Source: Kibdelosporangium philippinense (lineage in GTDB: Bacteria > Actinomycetota > Actinomycetes > Mycobacteriales > Pseudonocardiaceae). Taken from it: a stretch of 64,000 nt of DNA. This document shows positions 43,643 through 52,039 of the stretch, in pieces. The stretch is taken from assembly GCF_021390435.2 (NCBI RefSeq), contig NZ_JAJVCN010000001.1:2852001-2916000 (forward strand), written 5' to 3'. The notes under the pieces are model-generated. The model had not been told where the DNA came from. It did not search any database and worked only from the letters and a program-made list of their open reading frames with translations. How positions within the stretch are numbered: the first letter of the stretch is position 1; each line of letters starts with the position of its first letter. The position numbers and the translations under genes were made by a program.

Positions 43643-45868
43643 TCACCGGAAGCGACGCAGCCGCAAGCTGTTGCTCACCACGAACACCGAGCTGAACGCC
43701 ATCGCCGCGCCCGCGATCATCGGGTTGAGCAGCCCGGCCATGGCCAGCGGCAGTGCCGCGATGTTGTACGCGAACGCCCAGAACAGGTTGCCCTTGATCG
43801 TGCCGAGTGTCCGGCGCGCCAGCCGGATCGCGTCGACGGCGGCCAGCAGGTCGCCACGCACCAGCGTCAGGTCGCTCGCTTCGATCGCCACGTCAGTTCC
43901 GGTTCCCATGGCAAGACCGAGATCGGCCTGTGCCAACGCGGCCGCGTCGTTCACGCCGTCGCCGACCATCGCGACAACCCGGCCTTGGGCCTGAAACTTG
44001 CTGATCACCTCGACCTTGTCCTTCGGCATGACCTCGGCGATCACCTCGTCGATGCCGACCTGTGCGGCGATCGAGTGGGCCACGGCCGAGTTGTCCCCGG
44101 TGAGCAGCACAGGCTTGAGGCCCAACGCACGCAGCTTGGTGATCGCTTCGGCGGACGTCGGCTTGGCCGTGTCGGCGACAACAAAAACCGCCCGAGCCGC
44201 GCCATCCCAGCCAACCGCCACCGCGGTATTGCCGTCCTTCTCCGCGCCAGCCTTGGCGGCCGCCAAATCCGCGGGCAGCTTCTGGCTCCACGAATCGAGC
44301 AACGCCGTGCGCCCGGCAATGACCACCTGGCCGTCGACAATGCCTTGCACCCCAAGGCCTTCAAGATTCTTGAAATCCTCGACCGCGGGCAGGTCACCGA
44401 GTTTGTCGGCAGCGGCACGCGCGATCGCCTGCGCGATCGGGTGTTCGGACGCCTTCTCCAACGCGCCAGCGAGCCGCAGAGCTTCCTCATCGCCGACGCC
44501 GTCAGCGACGTGAATGTCCACAAGCGACATCTGGCCGGTGGTCACGGTGCCGGTCTTGTCCAGCACCACAGTGTCGATGCGGCGAGTGGACTCCAGCACC
44601 TCCGGGCCCTTGATCAGGATGCCCAGCTGTGCGCCACGACCCGTGCCGACCAGCAAGGCAGTCGGAGTGGCCAAACCGAGCGCACACGGGCACGCGATGA
44701 TCAGCACAGCAACGGCAGCACCGAACGCCATCGCGCTCGAACCGCCCGCGCCCAGCCAGAACGCCAACGTGCCAACGGCGAGAGCGATCACGATCGGCAC
44801 GAAAACCCCGGAAATCCGGTCAGCCAACCGCTGCACGTCCGCTTTACGCGTCTGCGCGTCCTCCACGAGCTTGGCCATCTGGGCAAGCTGCGTGTCCGCA
44901 CCGATCCGCGTCGCGCGCACGACCAACCGTCCGCCCGCGTTGACCGTCGCGCCGACGACCTTGTCCTCAGGCTCCACCTCAACCGGGACGGACTCGCCGG
45001 TCAGCATGCTCGCGTCGACCGCCGAGCTGCCTTCCTCGATCACGCCATCGGTCGCGATCTTCTCGCCCGGCCGGACCACGAACCGGTCGCCGACAGCGAG
45101 CGTGTCGATCGGGATACGCACTTCACGACCGTCCCGCAGCACGGTCACATCCTTGGCGCCCAGCTCAAGCAGTGCCCGCAGCGCCGCACCGGCCCGCCGC
45201 TTGGACCGTGCCTCGAAGTATCGGCCCGCGAGGATGAACGTGGTCACGCCCGCGGCGACTTCGAAGTAGATGTTGCCCGCGCCACTGACCCGTTCGATGG
45301 TCAGCTGGAACGGATGCGTCATCCCTGGCACGCCCGCAGTGCCCCAGAGCAGCGCGTACAGCGACCAGGCGAACGCGGCCAGCGTGCCCATCGAGATGAG
45401 GGTGTCCATTGTGGCCGCGCCGTGCCGCAGGTTCTGCCAGGCCGCACGGTGGAACGGCCACGCCGCCCAAACCAGCACCGGCCCGGCCAACGCCAGCGAA
45501 ATCCACTGCCAGTACGTGAACTGCAATGCGGGGACCATGGCCATCGCGATCACCGGAATGGACAGCACGATCGCGCCGATCAGCCGCTGCCGCAACGACT
45601 TCAGCGGATCCTCGGCTTCAGCGGGTTCGGGTTTTTCCGGCTGTGGCAAGGTCGCGGAGTACCCGGCCGCCTCGACCGTCTCCACGAGAGTGCTGGGGTC
45701 GAGTTCAGCCGGGAAGGTCACCTTGGCCTTCTCGGTGGCGTAGTTGACCGTCGCGGTCACGCCGTCCAGCTTGTTCAGCTTGCGCTCGATGCGGTTGGCG
45801 CACGAGGCGCACGTCATGCCACTGATGGCCAGTTCGATCTGCTGACCGGTGGCGACATCCGATGTCAT
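43643..45868 (-). CDS. copA: Copper-exporting P1B-type ATPase
   Basis: 741 residues. One N-terminal heavy-metal domain ([17 protein letters not shown]), eight expected membrane helices with the Cu(I) motif [12 protein letters not shown], actuator TGES, phosphorylation DKTGT, the SEHPIAQA motif of the nucleotide domain and the hinge GDGVND. The CPC motif and the context with CsoR indicate Cu(I) efflux across the cytoplasmic membrane. It starts 14 bases after the stop of the secreted HVH protein gene and ends 49 bases before csoR. Confidence 0.95.
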   Translation of the reverse strand: MTSDVATGQQIELAISGMTCASCANRIERKLNKLDGVTATVNYATEKAKVTFPAELDPSTLVETVEAAGYSATLPQPEKPEPAEAEDPLKSLRQRLIGAIVLSIPVIAMAMVPALQFTYWQWISLALAGPVLVWAAWPFHRAAWQNLRHGAATMDTLISMGTLAAFAWSLYALLWGTAGVPGMTHPFQLTIERVSGAGNIYFEVAAGVTTFILAGRYFEARSKRRAGAALRALLELGAKDVTVLRDGREVRIPIDTLAVGDRFVVRPGEKIATDGVIEEGSSAVDASMLTGESVPVEVEPEDKVVGATVNAGGRLVVRATRIGADTQLAQMAKLVEDAQTRKADVQRLADRISGVFVPIVIALAVGTLAFWLGAGGSSAMAFGAAVAVLIIACPCALGLATPTALLVGTGRGAQLGILIKGPEVLESTRRIDTVVLDKTGTVTTGQMSLVDIHVADGVGDEEALRLAGALEKASEHPIAQAIARAAADKLGDLPAVEDFKNLEGLGVQGIVDGQVVIAGRTALLDSWSQKLPADLAAAKAGAEKDGNTAVAVGWDGAARAVFVVADTAKPTSAEAITKLRALGLKPVLLTGDNSAVAHSIAAQVGIDEVIAEVMPKDKVEVISKFQAQGRVVAMVGDGVNDAAALAQADLGLAMGTGTDVAIEASDLTLVRGDLLAAVDAIRLARRTLGTIKGNLFWAFAYNIAALPLAMAGLLNPMIAGAAMAFSSVFVVSNSLRLRRFR

Positions 45869-45882
45869 CGAAATCTCCCTGG

Positions 45883-46824
45883 TCAGTGGCCGTGGCCGTC
45901 GTTGGCGTGCGTCGTCGGTTGGGCAGGCGGGGCCGTGCCCTCGGTTGTCACGGTGAAGTCCGCGGTCCGGACCTCGCCGTTGTGCTGGAAGTCCAAGAAC
46001 AGCCGGTACGTGCCGCTGGACGGGACCTCAGCGAAGAAGGTTATGCCAGGTCCGGCCGGTGTCTTGCCGTCGCCCGGCGTGCCGTCCGGGTGGACGTGCA
46101 GGTAGGCCAGATCGCCGGTGCGCAGTGCGACCAGATGACCATATGCGCCCAGGTAGGGCTGCAAATCGGTGACGTCCTTGCCGTCGCGGCTGACCGTGAG
46201 CGTGACCTTGGACGACTGGCCCGGGACGAGCGCGCCGTCGAGTTTGACCTCGTAGCCATCGACTGTGGACACCCGGAAATCGCGGTAGGTCACCGGCTGG
46301 AAGTTGCCAGGGGCGGCCAGGTCGACGCCGAGGGTGAGCTTGCTGCCCCCAGTGGGCTTGAAATCGGCGAACGCGCGGTAACTGCCCGCCTGGGTGAGCG
46401 TCAACGGCACGGTCCACGTGCCGTCCGGCGCCATCTCCGGGTGTACGTGCTGGAATCCGGCGAGGTCGCGGCGGACGACGATCAAGTGCATCCGCTTGTC
46501 GTGTTCGACGTCGAACGCCGTCAGCGCGCTCCCGTCGTTCTTGGTGATCTTGAAGGCGAACGGGGTGGTGGTTCCCGTGGCGAACGTCGTGCTGGACGGC
46601 TGGAAGTGGTAACCGTCCTTGGCCGACGCCAGACCGGCGGGACCCTCGCTGCTCGCCGCGCCCATGACTGTGACAGTGCCGCTGTGGGAGTCCGTGTGGG
46701 CCGGGGCCGTGTTCGCGGCGTCGGCGCCAACGGGTCCGACAGCGGTGCCGATCGCCCAGGCGCCGCCGGCGACCAGGACGAGCGCCGCACCGTAGGCGGT
46801 GAGCCTCGTGGCTGTGTTCATCAT
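45883..46824 (-). CDS. Secreted HVH-motif protein of the copper operon
   Basis: 313 residues (312 from the second ATG). Signal peptide followed by a His/Thr linker ([10 protein letters not shown]), then two related beta-sandwich domains, each with HL-V-x7-12-[28 protein letters not shown] and [20 protein letters not shown]. The tail is His-rich (THANDGHGH). It probably binds copper outside the membrane, handing it off or buffering it. It is the first gene of the CsoR-controlled operon; AGGA precedes the start. The same domain occurs in the protein at 25,881-27,095. Confidence 0.8.
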   Translation of the reverse strand: MMNTATRLTAYGAALVLVAGGAWAIGTAVGPVGADAANTAPAHTDSHSGTVTVMGAASSEGPAGLASAKDGYHFQPSSTTFATGTTTPFAFKITKNDGSALTAFDVEHDKRMHLIVVRRDLAGFQHVHPEMAPDGTWTVPLTLTQAGSYRAFADFKPTGGSKLTLGVDLAAPGNFQPVTYRDFRVSTVDGYEVKLDGALVPGQSSKVTLTVSRDGKDVTDLQPYLGAYGHLVALRTGDLAYLHVHPDGTPGDGKTPAGPGITFFAEVPSSGTYRLFLDFQHNGEVRTADFTVTTEGTAPPAQPTTHANDGHGH

Positions 46825-46922
46825 CAGTCCTGTTCTCGGGCTGAGTGTGCGGTCAACGGCCTGGTCGGTACCCAGCTTACCCCCTACCCGTATCCGGAAC
46901 CGACGTGGCCGTAGTCATGTTT

Positions 46923-46939
46923 ATACCCCCCGGGGGTAT
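46923..46939. promoter_or_regulatory. CsoR-type operator upstream of the copper operon
   Basis: ATACCCCC-C-GGGGGTAT is a perfect 8-bp inverted repeat with a one-base centre, the classic G-tract operator of CsoR. It lies 99 bases before the ATG of the first operon gene. A related C-rich stretch, TACCCCCTACCCGTA, lies between it and the gene at about 46,879. Confidence 0.85.
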
Positions 46940-46979
46940 GGATGGGCAAGGGGTGTCCAGGTCGCGCAGCACCTGCTTG

Positions 46980-48806
46980 TTAAGGGATCGCGAACGCGTC
47001 GACCAACGTGCCAGCCTGCCCGCGCAGGGCCTTGCACAGCGCGTTGACCTCGGCAGTCACCTTCTTCGAGCGAGCCGCGCTGATCCGCCCGTGCTCAAGG
47101 AACCAAGCGCGATCAGCCTCGATGGCCGACAGCGCGTACAGGTCGCACACCTGCTCCAACAGGCCCTTGACCTCGGCATCCGTGCATCCCTCGACCGCGG
47201 CAACGAAAGCATCGAAGATCAACCGATCGATGTGCACTCGCCCAGCCAGCAGCACATGGTCCTGCACATCGTTGAACACGTCGAACGGATCAGAATCCGA
47301 AGCCGCGGCGGCACGCAGTCGCCGGGCGAGGCCTTCGAGAACGTGCTGCTCACGCCCCTCGAACAGGCTCCGATGCCACGCACGCGACCGAACATCGTCG
47401 TCGAACTGGGAGATCACCTGACGCGCGGCGATCCGTTCCAGCACGCTGCCCATGAGCTGCTCGGCCACCAGACGCGCGGTAGCGATCGGGCTCAGATCAG
47501 CGAAGTTGTCGCGATAATCGGTCAACAGTCCTTTCGCGACCAGTTGCAGCAGAACGGTGTTGTCGCCCTCGAACGTGGTGAACACGTCCGTATCCGCCTT
47601 CAACGCAGGCAATCCACTGTCCGCGAGATATCCCGCGCCGCCGCACGCCTCGCGTGCCGTTTGGATGGTGCTCGTGGCGTGCCAGGTCGTGACGGCTTTC
47701 AGCCCAGCGGCCCTGGATTCCAGCTTCCGCTGGGCGATGGGGTCCGGTGTGGACGCGCTCTGCACGTCAGCCAACATGCCGGTCAGCTCATCCTGCGCGA
47801 AATGCAGCGCGTACGTCTTGGCCAGCGGGATGAGCAGTTTCCGTTGGTGGGCAAGGTAGTCCAGCAACGGAACCTCGGTGTCCGAGTCCGGTTTGCGGAA
47901 CTGGCGCCGAGTTTCCGCGCGCCGGATCGCGATCGTGAGCGCCCGTTGGGACGCGCTGCCCGCTGCGCCCGCGACGCTGATCCGCCCGCGTACCAACGTG
48001 CCGAGCATGGTGAAGAACCGGCGGCTGTCACTCTCGATCGGGCTGGTGTACTGGCCATCGTCGGTCACGTCGCCGTACCGGTTGAGCAGGTTCTCCTTGG
48101 GAACACGGACGTCGTCGAACCACAACCGGCCGTTGTCCACGCCGTTCAGCCCGGCTTTCGCGCCGCAGTCCGCGATCCGCACGCCCGGCATCGGAAAACC
48201 TGTCGCATCGCGAATGGGCACGAGGAACGCGTGCACGCCATACGACCGGTCACCGACGATGAGCTGCGCGAACACCACAGCCATCCGCCCGTCACGCGCG
48301 GCATTGCCGATGTAGTCCTTGCGGGCATCATCGTCCGGAGTGTTCAGAACGAACTCGCCCTTGTCGTACCGCGCGGTGGTGCGCAGGTGCTGGACGTCTG
48401 ATCCGTGCCCGGTCTCGGTCATCGCGAAGCAGCCGGGCAAGGCGAGGGACATGATGTCCGGCAGGTACTTCGCGTGATGCCGTTCCGTGCCGAGCATTTG
48501 GACGGCTCCGCCGAACAGTCCCCACTGGACACCCGCTTTGACCGACAGCGACAGGTCGCCGTAGCCGAGCATCTGGAAGGCCACGACCGAGCCGCCGATG
48601 TCACCTTCGCCGCCGTACGCCTTGGCGAAGCCGAGCCGGGAATGCCTGCTCGCGGCCAGTTCACCCAGCTGATCGAACACTTGCGCCCGATGCGCCTCGA
48701 TGTCCAGCCCGACGGTGTCCGAGGCGGTCAGGTGTTCCCGCAGCTCACGGCGCAGTTCGCGGTAAGGGCCGTCGAGGACCTCGGTGAGCCTCGCAGGTTC
48801 GATCAT
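46980..48806 (-). CDS. Acyl-CoA dehydrogenase/oxidase-like flavoprotein
   Basis: 608 residues, longer than simple acyl-CoA dehydrogenases (about 380) and similar to acyl-CoA oxidase-type enzymes. FAD-binding stretch CFAMTETGHGSDV, mid-domain IADCGAKAGLNGVDNGRLWFDDVRVP, then ACGGAGYLADSGLP and FTTFEGDNTVLLQ typical of the oxidase-like branch. It should oxidise fatty acyl-CoA at the alpha-beta position. No other beta-oxidation gene is adjacent; it is divergent from the DUF2277 gene with only 50 bases between starts. Confidence 0.9.
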   Translation of the reverse strand: MIEPARLTEVLDGPYRELRRELREHLTASDTVGLDIEAHRAQVFDQLGELAASRHSRLGFAKAYGGEGDIGGSVVAFQMLGYGDLSLSVKAGVQWGLFGGAVQMLGTERHHAKYLPDIMSLALPGCFAMTETGHGSDVQHLRTTARYDKGEFVLNTPDDDARKDYIGNAARDGRMAVVFAQLIVGDRSYGVHAFLVPIRDATGFPMPGVRIADCGAKAGLNGVDNGRLWFDDVRVPKENLLNRYGDVTDDGQYTSPIESDSRRFFTMLGTLVRGRISVAGAAGSASQRALTIAIRRAETRRQFRKPDSDTEVPLLDYLAHQRKLLIPLAKTYALHFAQDELTGMLADVQSASTPDPIAQRKLESRAAGLKAVTTWHATSTIQTAREACGGAGYLADSGLPALKADTDVFTTFEGDNTVLLQLVAKGLLTDYRDNFADLSPIATARLVAEQLMGSVLERIAARQVISQFDDDVRSRAWHRSLFEGREQHVLEGLARRLRAAAASDSDPFDVFNDVQDHVLLAGRVHIDRLIFDAFVAAVEGCTDAEVKGLLEQVCDLYALSAIEADRAWFLEHGRISAARSKKVTAEVNALCKALRGQAGTLVDAFAIP

Positions 48807-48856
48807 GGTTCATGTTTACCCGACCGTAGCCGCACTACACGTCATATCCTGGCGGC

Positions 48857-49135
48857 ATGTGCCGGAACATCACCACATTGCGTGGTCTGGAACCCGCCGC
48901 GACACCGGCGGAGATCGAGGCCGCCGCGCGCCAGTACGTCCGCAAGGTCAGCGGCGTCCAGTCGATATCGGACGCGACCCGTGACGCATTCGAGGCGGCC
49001 GTCGCCGAGGTCGCGGCGACGACCACACGCCTGCTGGAATCGCTGCCTGAACGGCGCCAGCCGCCTGCGACCGTGCCCCCGCTGCGCAGGCCGGAAGTCC
49101 AAGCGCGACTGGCAGCCAAAGGCAAATCCTCCTAG
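48857..49135 (+). CDS. DUF2277 family protein
   Basis: 92 residues starting MCRNITTLRGLEPAATPAEI and continuing AARQYVRKVSGVQ, the diagnostic N-terminus of this short family; the rest is helical and basic. Function unknown. It overlaps the convergent DUF899 gene by 4 bases. Confidence 0.9.
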   Translation: MCRNITTLRGLEPAATPAEIEAAARQYVRKVSGVQSISDATRDAFEAAVAEVAATTTRLLESLPERRQPPATVPPLRRPEVQARLAAKGKSS

Positions 49136-49878
49136 TGGAAGCCACCGTCCCGGCCGAGGGTCTCCACGGGAGTCGCGCCGGGACGGGTCCACTGTGGCAC
49201 CGGGCGGCTCGTCTCGCCCCAAGTCGGGTTGCCATCCGCGTCCGAACGCCAGGTCCAGCACGCATGACGCCCCTCAGGCCAACCTTCAGGGTTGTCCTCC
49301 CAGGTCTCGCCGCGACCGTATGGCGTCATGTCGAGAAGGCCCATAGATGCGTTGACCGCCTCGACGCCACGGCCGGTCGTGGAGTACGTGAGGAACACGC
49401 GGTCGCCGTCGCGCAGGAACGAGGTAATGAACCCCATCTCACCGCCGACCGGCTCAGGTAGGTCCCGCACGGAATACCAGGGCTGGGTATAACCCATGAA
49501 CTCGACAAAGGCCGCCACTTCGTCCCATTTGCCCGCGGTGACCACGGCATACGAGACGCCACGTGCGTTGAGGTACGCAGCGCCTGGCAGGTGCCACGCC
49601 ACGGCCGTGCAGCCTTCGCATTGCCCCTGGTGCGGTGCGCCGTCCCACCACATGTGCTTGTAGATCACGAGCTCGTCGCGCCCTTGGAACAGGTCCAGGA
49701 ACGGCACCGGTCCGTCGGGTCCGACGACCTTGACTGAACCGTCAATCTCCACCATCGGCAGTCGACGGCGGGCCGCGGCGATGGCGTCTCCCTCGCGGGT
49801 GTGGGCCTTTTCGCGGACCAGGAGCTCGTCACGGGCGGCCTGCCAGGTGGCGAGGTCGGTGATAGGTGGGTGTGTCAT
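49132..49878 (-). CDS. DUF899 thioredoxin-like family protein
   Basis: 248 residues. The family order is clear: AARDELLVREKAHTREGDAIAAARRRLPMVEI, LFQGRDELVIYKHMW, then CEGCTAVAWHLPGAAYLNARG, with C-x-x-C in the position of a thioredoxin active site. Such proteins are predicted dithiol or peroxidase-like enzymes. The start is ATG 49878 after AGGGAGGAC. Confidence 0.9.
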   Translation of the reverse strand: MTHPPITDLATWQAARDELLVREKAHTREGDAIAAARRRLPMVEIDGSVKVVGPDGPVPFLDLFQGRDELVIYKHMWWDGAPHQGQCEGCTAVAWHLPGAAYLNARGVSYAVVTAGKWDEVAAFVEFMGYTQPWYSVRDLPEPVGGEMGFITSFLRDGDRVFLTYSTTGRGVEAVNASMGLLDMTPYGRGETWEDNPEGWPEGRHACWTWRSDADGNPTWGETSRPVPQWTRPGATPVETLGRDGGFH

Positions 49879-50006
49879 GTGTCCTCCCTGATGTCGTCGT
49901 ACAGAGGAATAGACACACTGGTCGCCCGAAACTCATCGCTGAAGCAACGTTTGGCGCAGTCCCTTTCGCTGAATGGCCGACTGCGGTCAGCGAGAAGCGT
50001 TCCCGG

Positions 50007-50238
50007 GTGACCATCGAGATCCGGCTGCTGGTCGAGGGAGAGAGTGTGGTCGCCCCTTCGTGGTGGGCGGAGGAGAGTTACTCGCTCATGGCGTCGGGTC
50101 TCCGACCCCGAGGGCAGTTCAGTGGAGACGGAGTTCGCGTACTGGCCGTTGGCGCACCCCGAACAAAGGGGGCCGGTGACTGTCCCGATTGGACCGGATG
50201 GGACGGCCGCAGTCTCGCAAAGCGAAGTAACGAGATGA
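50007..50238 (+). pseudogene. Small hypothetical gene with probable frameshift
   Basis: GTG 50007 begins VTIEIRLLVEGESVVAPSWW in one frame; from about 50100 the coding-like sequence continues in another frame as VSDPEGSSVETEFAYWPLAH and PEQRGPVTVPIGPDG to a stop at 50236-50238. The two halves together look like a protein of about 77 residues. A one-base indel between about 50075 and 50100 would explain it. The rest of the 49,879-50,322 gap shows nothing else. Confidence 0.4.
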
Positions 50239-50322
50239 GGCGAACCGCGACGCCGGGCCATCGTCGTCGCGGTTCGCCGTACCTGGTGCCCAGACCACCA
50301 CCACGCCAACTGCGATCCGGGG

Positions 50323-50925
50323 CTACTGCGACACGTTCAGCACGAAATCAAACGCGGCCTCACGCCTACCGCCAACGTTCCGAACCGTCATAAGCAACCG
50401 TCGGTCGAACAACGCGTCGGTGTTGTTGCGCGGCTCCCCAGGGAAGTACAGCTGCGTCGTGAGCACAGGACGGTTCGGTGCCTGCACTTTCACGTGAATG
50501 TGCCTGGTGCGGCCGGGGTAGAGGCCGGGCACGATCGTCGTGAGGGAGAAGGCGCCTTGTGCGTCGGTGAACTGGTGGCCACGGAACCGGTAGCCGATGT
50601 TGTCGTAGGCACCGTTGTTGTCCGCCTGCCAGAAGTCCAGTAGGGCATTGGCCAACGGCAAACATTTCAGCCCGAACACGTATCCGCTCACCTTGAGCGG
50701 TGTGCCGACCGTGCCGGGTTGGACGAGAGAGGTGCGGCGAGGCGAATTCGGCTTGAAATAAGGGCCTTCCATCTGTGGCGGGGTCGGGTCGTCGCCGTCG
50801 TCACAAGCAGGAGTGAGTGGTGGGATGTCGGTACTGCTGCGAGCGAGCGTGGGGGCCGCGACGATCGCCGCAGGCACGGCGAGCGCGGCTCGCAGTACTG
50901 TCTTCCGGCTGGGAAGGTTGTCCAT
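50323..50925 (-). CDS. Exported intradiol ring-cleavage dioxygenase
   Basis: 200 residues. N-terminal export signal (SRKTVLRAALAVPAAIVAAPTLA), Tat-like in layout but with a single Arg-Lys pair. The non-haem iron ligands of the intradiol family are visible: Tyr in YDNIGYRFRG, Tyr in PGLYPGR and the His pair in RHIHVKV. It would open catechol- or lignin-derived aromatic rings outside the cytoplasm, or be a protein of that fold. It lies 39 bases from the AraC regulator gene, downstream of it on the same strand. Confidence 0.88.
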   Translation of the reverse strand: MDNLPSRKTVLRAALAVPAAIVAAPTLARSSTDIPPLTPACDDGDDPTPPQMEGPYFKPNSPRRTSLVQPGTVGTPLKVSGYVFGLKCLPLANALLDFWQADNNGAYDNIGYRFRGHQFTDAQGAFSLTTIVPGLYPGRTRHIHVKVQAPNRPVLTTQLYFPGEPRNNTDALFDRRLLMTVRNVGGRREAAFDFVLNVSQ

Positions 50926-50964
50926 GCCTGCTCCTTGTGCGCGCGTGGGACAGTCACCACGAAC

Positions 50965-51870
50965 CTAAGGAGCCGGTTTCTCGCTGACGATGGACTGGTT
51001 CGGCCAGTCATGGTGTTTTTCCCGGAAGTCACCGGGCGACCCGCCCGTCTCCCGCCGGAAAAACCGGCAGAAATAAGCGGAATCAGCGAACCCGATCCGA
51101 TACGAGATCTGCCGCACGGTCAGATCGGTCCTGATCAGCAGCCGTTTCGCCTCCCGAATACGCGCCTCCCGAATGAGCTGAGAAGGCGTGCGGCCGGTCG
51201 CGGTCTTGACGACATCGGTGAGATAGCCAGGCGTAACCCCGATCTGATCGGCGTACTCCCGCACAGTCCAGAGATCGGTCCTGGCGGTAAGACTGGTGAA
51301 CTTCTGTGCCACAGCACTGGCTCTGGCCGGGCTCGGTCCAGGAACCTCCGTCAGCCGCGCGGCCCTGGCGATGATCACATGCAGCAGCGCGCGCAGCACG
51401 GATTCGCTGCCATCCTGGAATTCCAGATGAAGCTCGTCGATCAGGCGTCCCATCCGTTGGTGCGACTGATGATCAAGACTGAGCCACGGCCGTTCGCTCA
51501 AACGCCTGAGCAATTCGCGGTCCGTGGGGTGATCAACGAGGAAGTCGTCTGTGAAAAGGGTGACAAAGCCGTTGAGGTGCTGGGCATTCTCCCAGTGATG
51601 CACCTGCCCAGGCACAATCACGCAGAGGTGCGGCGGTTTCAACTCCCATCGGGCGAGGTCGACCACGTGTGTACCGGTCCCGCTGGTGACGTACACGATC
51701 TCGTGAAACGTGTGCCGGTGCGGGAAAGGCGCGCGCGACAACGGCCCGATCGTGTCGAACGTGCCCATCGCGAACGGCATGGCATCAGCGACTTCGAGCC
51801 GATGGATCGGCGGTTCTCCATTGCGTGGGGTGAGGCAGGGAGTTCCGGGCGGAACCGTCGTGCCACGCAT
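50965..51870 (-). CDS. AraC-family transcriptional regulator
   Basis: 301 residues: N-terminal cupin-like sensor (HRHTFHEIVYVTSGTGTHVVD, PPHLCVIVPGQVHHWE) and two C-terminal helix-turn-helix motifs (TVREYADQIGVTPGYLTDVVK, VRQISYRIGFADSAYFCRFFRRETG). It probably activates the adjacent dioxygenase gene, which follows on the same strand, and/or the divergent Nramp-like transporter. The starting GTG/ATG region is loosely defined; 51870 gives MRGTTVPPGTP. Confidence 0.9.
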   Translation of the reverse strand: MRGTTVPPGTPCLTPRNGEPPIHRLEVADAMPFAMGTFDTIGPLSRAPFPHRHTFHEIVYVTSGTGTHVVDLARWELKPPHLCVIVPGQVHHWENAQHLNGFVTLFTDDFLVDHPTDRELLRRLSERPWLSLDHQSHQRMGRLIDELHLEFQDGSESVLRALLHVIIARAARLTEVPGPSPARASAVAQKFTSLTARTDLWTVREYADQIGVTPGYLTDVVKTATGRTPSQLIREARIREAKRLLIRTDLTVRQISYRIGFADSAYFCRFFRRETGGSPGDFREKHHDWPNQSIVSEKPAP

Positions 51871-51914
51871 GGCAGTCCTCCCGTCATTGCGAGGTCCAGA
51901 CCAGTAATGCTTAC

Positions 51915-51985
51915 ACCCAGGTCACCCCTCGTGAGTGGTTAGCAGGGTTAGAACACGTCTAACCACTCACGAGGTTGACCTGGGT
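51915..51985. repeat. Hairpin element, copy C
   Basis: Outer arms ACCCAGGTCA (51915-51924) and TGACCTGGGT (51976-51985) are perfect 10-bp complements. The inner stem is CTCGTGAGTGGTTAG (51928-51942) with its complement at 51959-51973. The 16-base loop contains GGTTAGAAC. Unlike copies A and B this copy lies between divergently transcribed genes, upstream of both the AraC and the transporter start, so it cannot be a simple terminator there. Confidence 0.88.
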
Positions 51986-52039
51986 GCGCGGGGAGGTGCT
52001 TACTGTCCGGATCGTGAAGTTCTGGTCAGGAGGTGCTCG

